Assembly: GCA_025345505.1 (NCBI GenBank)
Contig: JANVCC010000120.1
Span: 731,870-795,869, forward strand
Direction of reading: 5' to 3'
Length of the DNA stretch: 64,000 nucleotides
Source: Todiramphus chloris collaris
Taxonomy: Eukaryota > Chordata > Aves > Coraciiformes > Alcedinidae
Part shown: positions 59,501 to 64,000 of the stretch, in pieces
How positions within the stretch are numbered: position 1 is the first letter of the stretch
Layout of the letters: each line of letters opens with the position of its first letter
The notes under the pieces: model-generated
Told to the model about the DNA's origin: nothing
Database searches by the model: none
The model's input: only the letters and a program-made list of their open reading frames with translations
Translations under genes and position numbers: made by a program

Positions 59501-60292
59501 TGGGACAGCTGCTGAGGTCAGGAGGTGGGAGTACTTCCCCAGGGAGCAGAGGCTGAAGGAGCTGGGCTTGTTCAGCCTGGAGAAGGGAGGATTTGGGGGG
59601 GGCTGAGAGCAGCCTGCCAGCACCTCCAGAGATGTCCTCGAGAAGATGGAAGCAGGATCTTTACAGAAGTGTGTGGTGGGGGTGGCCATAAACCAGTAAG
59701 AGAGGTTCTGACGGGACACGAGGATGTCATTTCTCACCGGTAGCCCAGTCAGACCTTTCTGGGAGTTGCCCAGGAAGGCTGCCCAGTCCCCAGCTGTGGG
59801 GAGTTTCAGAACGTGGCTGGGTAGAGCCCTGAGTGGCCATGTCTGGCTGCTCTCCCTGCCGAGGGGCTGTCCCGAGGTCCCTTCCCAGCTGAATTAGCCT
59901 GTGGTTCTGACAGAGCTGTTGAAGGGGTTAAAGGCCATCAGCTGTCACTGGCAAACTGGACTAGAAGAGCTCCTGGGTGCTTCTTTTTTCCTCTATTTCC
60001 TATTTAATGGATTTCATTTAGAACAACTTTGCTGTGTAAACTGCCAGTTATGTGTAGAGTCCTTTTAATTCACAAAGCTTACCATTGATTCCGATGGGAA
60101 TTCCCTGTGCCTGGCTGCTGGCCACCAAACCCTGCTGACTGCTGCTGCAAATCTGGGGCTGTAAAGCACTCGTGCACCCGCAGACAAAGCCTTTCTGCAC
60201 TCCCCAGGGACACCTACAGCGACAGAAGCGGCAGCAGCTCGCCCGACTTGGAGATAACGGAGCTGAAGTTTCCCTCGGTGAACCACGACTGA
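44432..60292 (+). CDS. CTPS1: CTP synthase 1, complete 17-exon coding region (591 aa)
   Basis: CTPS1 makes CTP from UTP, ATP and glutamine, the rate-limiting step of de novo cytidine nucleotide synthesis in the cytosol. In mammals it is needed for lymphocyte proliferation. Joined exons: 44432-44597, 44992-45162, 45877-45977, 46852-46968, 48367-48450, 48686-48766, 50398-50549, 51846-51978, 53334-53422, 54225-54319, 54848-54910, 55667-55710, 56941-57037, 57309-57364, 57449-57545, 57841-57985, 60208-60292. All introns are GT-AG and phase is kept throughout. The total of 591 codons equals human CTPS1; CTPS2 is a few residues shorter and has a different tail. The synthetase (amidoligase) domain spans about residues 1-270, with P-loop [10 protein letters not shown] at 8-17 and acidic D70 and E146. 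The class I glutaminase domain spans about 300-555, with PGGFG at 370-374, Cys399 in GVCLGMQ and His526/Glu528 in QYHPE. His355, a filament contact in human CTPS1, is present. No frameshift or missing catalytic residue is seen. Confidence 0.97.
44992..45162 (+). CDS. CTPS1: CTPS1 coding exon 2 (residues 56-113)
   Basis: The acceptor is CCCCAG|GGGAG and the donor is CAAG|GTGACG. The exon encodes [19 protein letters not shown], including D70, the residue matching a Mg2+ ligand of the family, and continues to TVQ at the synthetase active site. Confidence 0.97.
45877..45977 (+). CDS. CTPS1: CTPS1 coding exon 3 (residues 113-146)
   Basis: The acceptor is TTTCTCTTTCAG. The donor GAG|GTTTGT is the weakest in the gene, but it is the only one that joins VCVIE to LGGTVGD. 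The exon ends on the conserved acidic residue E146. Confidence 0.96.
46852..46968 (+). CDS. CTPS1: CTPS1 coding exon 4 (residues 147-185)
   Basis: This is a phase-0 exon of 39 codons with acceptor TCGTAG and donor CCCCAG|GTAAGG. It encodes the highly conserved [13 protein letters not shown] motif and the NIHVSLVPQ strand of the synthetase domain. Confidence 0.97.
48367..48450 (+). CDS. CTPS1: CTPS1 coding exon 5 (residues 186-213)
   Basis: This is a phase-0 exon of 28 codons with acceptor CTCTCACCAG and donor ATCTG|GTAAGG. It encodes [19 protein letters not shown], the UTP/CTP-binding segment of the synthetase domain. Confidence 0.97.
48686..48766 (+). CDS. CTPS1: CTPS1 coding exon 6 (residues 214-240)
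   Basis: This is a phase-0 exon of 27 codons with acceptor CTCTGTTAG and donor GAACAG|GTAACG. It encodes IVCRC followed by [15 protein letters not shown], in the same phase and length as expected for CTPS1. Confidence 0.96.
50398..50549 (+). CDS. CTPS1: CTPS1 coding exon 7 (residues 241-291)
   Basis: The acceptor is TGTGAACAG and the donor is GACAG|GTGAGC. The exon encodes [14 protein letters not shown] and the helical linker between the two domains, ending at KWKEMADR. A 1296-bp intron holding an antisense CR1 fragment follows. Confidence 0.97.
50797..51182 (-). repeat. CR1 LINE in CTPS1 intron, antisense to the gene
   Basis: Reverse-complemented CR1 3' end, starting at the tail (AATCATAGACTGGTTTGGGT) and running through the 3'UTR. 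It sits in the intron between coding exons 7 and 8, just after A-rich and T-rich tracts. Confidence 0.93.
51846..51978 (+). CDS. CTPS1: CTPS1 coding exon 8 (residues 291-335)
   Basis: The acceptor is TTTGCGTAG and the donor is CAAG|GTAGGG. It begins the glutaminase domain ([11 protein letters not shown]) and includes [13 protein letters not shown]. Confidence 0.97.
53334..53422 (+). CDS. CTPS1: CTPS1 coding exon 9 (residues 336-365)
   Basis: The acceptor is TTCTTCCCAG and the donor is GCTGA|GTAAGA. The exon encodes YIDSADLEP and RYHEAWQKL. His355 in RYHEAW matches the histidine used in human CTPS1 filament contacts. Residues 345-348 read DTLQ, a surface stretch that varies among vertebrates. 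Confidence 0.96.
54225..54319 (+). CDS. CTPS1: CTPS1 coding exon 10 (residues 365-397)
   Basis: The acceptor is CTCGTGCAG and the donor is TTAG|GTGAGA. The exon encodes the oxyanion-hole loop VPGGFGVRG and the helix continuing to KKPFL just before the nucleophile elbow. Confidence 0.97.
54848..54910 (+). CDS. CTPS1: CTPS1 coding exon 11 with catalytic Cys399 (residues 397-418)
   Basis: The acceptor is CTTCCGCAG and the donor is CAAG|GTAAGC. The exon encodes [13 protein letters not shown]. The cysteine codon TGT at 54853-54855 is residue 399, the glutaminase nucleophile of class I amidotransferases and the same number as in human CTPS1. Confidence 0.97.
55667..55710 (+). CDS. CTPS1: CTPS1 coding exon 12 (residues 418-432)
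   Basis: This 44-nt exon has acceptor TACATTGCAG and donor CCCGTG|GTGAGT. It encodes [15 protein letters not shown]. Confidence 0.95.
55843..56072 (+). repeat. CR1 LINE 3' end in CTPS1 intron, sense
   Basis: Typical CR1 3'UTR with GGCAGGGGGGTTGGACTCAA and a single terminal ATTCTATG unit, in the intron between coding exons 12 and 13. Confidence 0.93.
56941..57037 (+). CDS. CTPS1: CTPS1 coding exon 13 (residues 433-465)
   Basis: The acceptor is CTCTTTGCAG and the donor is CATGA|GTAAGG. The exon encodes [18 protein letters not shown], the conserved glutaminase-domain signature that precedes the C-terminal core. Confidence 0.97.
57309..57364 (+). CDS. CTPS1: CTPS1 coding exon 14 (residues 465-483)
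   Basis: This 56-nt exon has acceptor TTTGTGCAG and donor TTTGAG|GTAAAA. It encodes KLYGD followed by [10 protein letters not shown], a CTP synthase-specific motif. The next intron is only 84 bp. Confidence 0.96.
57449..57545 (+). CDS. CTPS1: CTPS1 coding exon 15 (residues 484-516)
   Basis: The acceptor is CTATTCTAG and the donor is GAAG|GTGAGT. The exon encodes [11 protein letters not shown] and the charged [11 protein letters not shown] stretch. Confidence 0.96.
57841..57985 (+). CDS. CTPS1: CTPS1 coding exon 16 with His526/Glu528 (residues 516-564)
   Basis: The acceptor follows a long pyrimidine tract (TCTTTCTTTCTTTTAG) and the donor is CCCAG|GTAGGC. The exon encodes [13 protein letters not shown]. 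His526 (57870-57872) and Glu528 (57876-57878) complete the glutaminase triad. It ends at the LSP of the phosphoserine-562 site. Confidence 0.97.
58400..58426. repeat. Long T homopolymer with C run
   Basis: About 20 T residues followed by CCCCC, in the last coding intron of CTPS1. Length is likely polymorphic. Confidence 0.85.
59097..59910 (+). repeat. CR1 LINE in last coding intron of CTPS1, sense
   Basis: A diverged CR1 from a TGTGACACCAAAC segment of the reverse-transcriptase region to the tail GAGGTCCCTTCCCAGCTGAA. It takes up over a third of the 2222-bp intron between coding exons 16 and 17. Confidence 0.88.
60208..60292 (+). CDS. CTPS1: CTPS1 last coding exon, C-terminal tail (residues 564-591)
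   Basis: The acceptor is TCCCCAG and the stop TGA is at 60290-60292. The exon encodes the disordered [13 protein letters not shown] tail, whose serines at 568, 571 and 573-575 are phosphorylation sites in the human enzyme, and ends in the conserved NHD terminus. Coding position 1692 starts here. The orthologous human acceptor (c.1692-1G) is the site of the recurrent CTPS1-deficiency splice mutation; in this sequence the acceptor G at 60207 is intact. Confidence 0.95.
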
Positions 60293-60298
60293 TTCCTG
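60293..60298 (+). other. CTPS1: CTPS1 3'UTR stub and donor of a 3'UTR intron
   Basis: Six bases after the stop codon the sequence reads TTCCTG|GTAACT, a plausible donor. Human CTPS1 has 19 exons with the stop in exon 18, so a 3'UTR intron is expected at this place. Because the junction is under 50 nt from the stop, it should not trigger nonsense-mediated decay. Confidence 0.55.
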
Positions 60299-60542
60299 GT
60301 AACTGCTAACGACCTCGGCCTCTTTCCTTAGGGGAAGAACCTCCTTGCCCAGGCTCTCCTGGCATCTGGCTGTGTCACAGCAGCAGTCGCAACACTGGCG
60401 CGGTGAGAGAAGCGCTGGCCCTCGCGGGCGCGCTGCCGCTGTGCTGCCCGTGTCCGTCTGAGGGACGGGGGCGGGTGTTTCCCTGGCGAGTCGGCACCTT
60501 GTAAAGTCTAAAGATACCCGGGGGAGTTCGGGATGAAATTCA

Positions 60543-60548
60543 AATAAA
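60543..60548 (+). terminator. Proximal poly(A) signal AATAAA
   Basis: AATAAA lies 251 nt after the CTPS1 stop, inside the proposed 3'UTR intron. If that intron is not spliced, this would give a short 3'UTR ending near 60565. The downstream GT-rich element is weak. Confidence 0.4.
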
Positions 60549-61740
60549 GAAGCAAAGCAGAAATACAGCCCCCGCTGCTGAAACGAGGGAAAGCTGAGCA
60601 AGGGGATACTGGGATTAGAAGGGTCAGTATTTTGGGAGTTAAATCTCTCCCTTTTGTCAAAGACTGGTTTTGAACTGGCCCTTCTCCCCACCTCCCTCTG
60701 TCAAACCAGTGGGCTGCAGCTGCCAATTGGAACAGCTGCTGCAGATGTGGTGTGGCGGGAGGGTTGGAGAGCTACACGTGCATCTGTAATCCAGCTGTGG
60801 GGGGAGGCACTAGACCCCGCATCCAGCCTTCAGCAGCCAGAGGCAGAGTTAGTCTCTGAATGAGTTCTCCCTTTGCTGCGGTGGGCGATGGTGGATGTGA
60901 CGCTTTTCCCCACAGCTCTGCCTGGTGGTTTGGTTTGTTGTTTTGGGGCTTTTTTTGTGGTGTTTCTGGAGGAGCAAAGCTGGGTTTGTGCAGGCGCTTG
61001 TCGAGTGAGAGCGGGGGGGGGTTACTGCTGAGTGCCAGGGGACCAAGGATGCCCAACGCCCCCCTCATCCCCCTTCCTAGAACAGACGCTGCCAAAGTTA
61101 ACTGCAGGGGGACAGTGAGGGTTAGCCCGGGCCTGGGGCAGAAGCAGCTCTTGGGCCCCGCTCGCAGGACTGGCCCTTGTGCTGCAGGAGTCCTGAGGAG
61201 CTGGGTTCTTCCAGATCTGGCACAGGAGCAATTGAAAAGCTGAAGAATTCTCTCTCACTTTCTACCCTCCTGAAGATACTCTGAACCTTTGGCTCGCTGA
61301 GAGTATCCCGGGTGCTCCCTCAAGTGACAAGGCTGGGTGCTGGTGGGGGCTGTCCCCAGGTGAAGACACCGTAGGGACAGTGACAGGGGCACATCGTCCC
61401 CTGCCCCTGCCAGGCCTGCTGGTGCACCTCCCAGCTCAGCAGTGTTCCTGGTGCAGCTCTGGCTCTGGTGCCAGCCGTGGCAGTGCTGGGAGGGGCAGGG
61501 GGTTGGTCACAGCTCAGCAGTGCTGACCCCTGTGATTTTATTGAAACGGCTTCTAGAAGGAGGTGGCTTCTCCAGGGGGGTGATGGGAGCGTTGCTGTCT
61601 GTGGACCTCTGTCCTGGGGAGAGGAGAGGTGTCAGGTCCCAGCTCCTGTGCTGCTCTGTGATGTGTGTAAGACTGTGACTGTCTCGTGCAGTTCCGCTCC
61701 TCGCTGTCAGTAATTCCCACTCCTTCCTCTCTTTCTCCAG

Positions 61741-63265
61741 AGGTGTCCTCACTGAAGAGAAGAGTTGTCTTTAGATTTGCCAGGCGCTCCTACAGCAACA
61801 GCTTGAACACCATCAGCTTTGGGCTTTCTTAAGTTATGGTTTTATAATTTTCTCTATGAAATTCCAGCCCTTCATTTCCTCAGCTCTTCTGCCCCTTGTC
61901 CCTCTCTGCGTAGGTTCTGCTCCGCTCCGGAGGAGAGCTCATCGCAGCACACGCACCTCTGGACTTTCTCCAGTTACCACCATCCTGGAGATAAAAAAGC
62001 AAACGGGTGTGGGACAAGCTGTGCTGGGGAGACTCCGGCTGCCCCCTTCCTTCCCAGGGAGCGGTGATGCGGGCGGGAGGGAGGCTGCTCTGTGCCCCCG
62101 ACCCAGGAGCTGCTTTCCCCTCCCTCTCCCCCGCAGCCGTCCCGGTTCCTCCGGGGCAGTTGTGGCTGCCAGAGGTTCTGGGGCTCGCTCTGCTCGAGCT
62201 GCAGGGAGGGGTCTGCTCAGCTCTATGCAGTCTTTTTTGAGGGGAGGGGAAATGTTTTCTGTTTTTCGTTGTTTTGGGTTGAGTTTTCTCTTTTTCAGCA
62301 GTATTTACACATTTGGCACTGGGGATCTTGGTGCTCTCAGTGCTGGCAATGAACTTGAATCAGGAGAATCTTCCTGGAATAGAGCTGATCCAGGACAGGA
62401 TTGGCTCTGGCTGGGATCTGTCACTGCAGGGGTGCAATTACTGTGGATCATGCGGGGAAAAATAACAGCAGAGAAGGCACAACTGTCAGGAGAGGCGATC
62501 GCTGCCTGGATCCAGGCACAGCTCTGCCCTTTCCGTGCCGGGGTTGGCAGCTGCTGCTGCTGGGGCTGGGGCATTTCAACTCCTTGCATCAAGGGAGGCG
62601 GGGGAAGTACAGGAAAGAAAGAACTACCTTCAGCCACTGCCTTGAACTGCTCTGCCTCGGGCTGCCCGGCTCCTGGGGCTTCTCCCGGGGGGATCCCCCT
62701 TCATCCCTGCTTCCCTCCCTGGGTCTGTGCCTTTCTAGGAGGATGAGCTCAGCTTTGCCGTTCTGGGGGCAGGGGGGGGAAAGGCACTCGCTGGGTTTTT
62801 CTTCCCGCTGCATAAGCAACCTCCTTTCGGGTAATGGGGGAGGAAGGAGAAGGTGTCTCCCTTGGCTGAGGTGCCGTGTGTTGGGAACATTTCAGGTCAT
62901 TACATTCTGAAGGCAGCTCCACGGCTCCAGGCTGGCTCTGTACCACCACAATTAAACACTCTCCTGCCTCCTCCTCGGTGCTCTTTCCCCACAGCCCCTC
63001 TTGCTTTATTCCTCCCTTTTTTACATGCATCCCACCAAGCTGCTTTCACCCGGGAGGGCTGGGGGCCTTCTTCCTCCGTGCCAATTGCAGGGGTTGGGCA
63101 AGAGGCCGAGGTGCTCTGTGACCAGCAAGCCCTGCCCAGGCCCCACGTGCTCTCTTTCCTTAGCTTGGGTTTCTTTCTCCTGAAACGTTTCTGTTGTGGC
63201 CAAAACGGGGCAGCTGCCTCGGTCAGGAAATGCTTATTTGTAATAAAATGAAATGAATAACGAGC
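61741..63265 (+). other. CTPS1: Probable distal 3'UTR exon of CTPS1
   Basis: A strong acceptor with a long pyrimidine tract (CTTCCTCTCTTTCTCCAG) ends at 61740. The downstream sequence runs to a canonical AATAAA at 63242 with a GT-rich element (TGGTGTCTGTGGG) about 35 nt later. No long conserved open frame was found inside. The exon assignment rests on the human 19-exon layout plus these signals. Confidence 0.55.
63242..63247 (+). terminator. Distal poly(A) signal AATAAA, likely CTPS1 3' end
   Basis: AATAAA is followed by a second A/T-rich hexamer-like run and a GT-rich downstream element at about 63280-63293. This is the classic cleavage arrangement, with cleavage expected near 63260-63270. 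Confidence 0.7.
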
Positions 63266-64000
63266 CAAAAGCTTGCTCCGTGGTGTCTGTGGGCGAGGGA
63301 GGAGAAGGAGGGGATGAGACGGGCCCATTTTCAGGCGCTCCCCTGGATGCCAGGCCCCGTGTCGGAGCTGTTCTCACGGCTGCCCACCCTGCCCCTGCCC
63401 CTCGGGCTCTCCCCACCTTGGACCCGGCCGCTGGACTCCCAGCGTGTTCCTGGGGAGCTGTTGGTGGGTTCACGGTCACCAAGGAGGAGCCGATTGCCCC
63501 GAGCTGTGCTCGCAGCCCGGGAGCTGCTGGGGTCGGGGAGGGCTCAGCCCCCCCGGGCAAACCCTCCCCGGGCAGCCGGGGCCAGCCCAGCGCTCTCCCG
63601 GTGCCCGCCTGCCGGGTGCCCTAGAACCTCCCCCGGGCCCTCTGCCCCAGGGACTGGCAGGGACTGGGAGGAAGCTGCTCCAGGACCTGCCCTGGGCTCT
63701 GGCAGGGCTGGGGGAAGCGCATCCCAGGGTGCCGGGGGCTTTTCTGCTTTGATGCCCACCCTGAGCAGCTGGGGCTGCCCCAGAAGCGGTGGTTCCCAAA
63801 GGGCATTCTGCAAACACGAGGGGCCTTCGCAGGGCCCCGCACGGGGTTTGGTCACTGCGGGGCTGGGGGAGGCACTGCTGTCTCCCAGCAGCTCAGCCCC
63901 CTCCAGCCCGAGGGGGATGGGGTCAGCAGCCCCAGGCGGTGCTGCCGGCAGGGACATCGCTCCCCTGCTGTCCCGGGAGGAGCAGGGACATCGCTCCCCT
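63266..64000. other. GC-rich DNA downstream of CTPS1
   Basis: Moderately CpG-rich with overlapping chance frames on both strands. No exon of the human downstream neighbours SLFNL1 or SCMH1 was recognised. Confidence 0.4.
63948..64000. repeat. Start of a 34-bp tandem repeat, cut by window edge
   Basis: GCAGGGACATCGCTCCCCT occurs at 63948-63966 and again at 63982-64000, a period of 34 bp. The array may continue beyond the window. Confidence 0.85.

Noticed and set aside
61741-61832. A short frame after the 61740 acceptor (VSSLKRRVVFRFARRSY) as an alternative CTPS1 C-terminus
   Set aside because: Joining it to coding exon 16 gives a different frame that stops after 11 codons. The conserved 28-residue tail at 60208 is the clear terminal coding exon.
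60300-64000. Search for exons of the human downstream neighbours SLFNL1 and SCMH1
   Set aside because: No recognisable Schlafen, MBT or SAM domain sequence was found.
1-64000. CRISPR arrays, tRNA, rRNA or bacterial operons
   Set aside because: No spaced direct repeats, cloverleaf-like sequence or bacterial gene organisation was seen. The spliced gene and CR1 elements show a vertebrate genome.

Overview
The window is vertebrate nuclear DNA, almost certainly from a bird. Interspersed CR1 LINE fragments with the avian 3' tail (repeats of ATTCTATG or GTGATTCT) are the only abundant repeats. The one confidently identified gene is compact and starts in a GC-rich CpG island, as on an avian microchromosome. 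No bacterial, organellar or CRISPR features are present.

The only gene I can name is CTPS1 (CTP synthase 1), on the + strand. I reconstructed all 17 coding exons by hand between 44432 and 60292. They join in phase with GT-AG introns to 1776 nt, which is 591 codons plus a stop, the exact length of mammalian CTPS1. The synthetase P-loop, the glutaminase Cys399/His526/Glu528 triad, filament residue His355 and the phospho-serine tail all fall at the human numbering. A TATA-less CpG-island promoter (about 43790-44440) with NRF1-like and GC/KLF boxes lies upstream. A probable intron follows the stop codon, and the distal 3'UTR exon ends at a poly(A) signal at 63242.

Bases 1-43660 are largely gene-free. 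They hold a dozen CR1 fragments in both orientations, a few short tandem repeats, one interstitial telomeric stretch, a possible solo LTR, and patches rich in transcription-factor motifs that could be distal regulatory DNA. In human, the interval between CITED4 and CTPS1 is also gene-poor. I did not find CITED4 here.

The best place for something undescribed is the minus strand at about 5.0-6.8 kb. Several exon-like open segments with good splice signals lie close together there, but I recognise no protein family and one junction does not keep frame. This is a low-confidence candidate gene, decayed gene or lncRNA. The DNA downstream of CTPS1 (63.3-64.0 kb) is GC-rich and ends inside a short minisatellite cut by the window edge.
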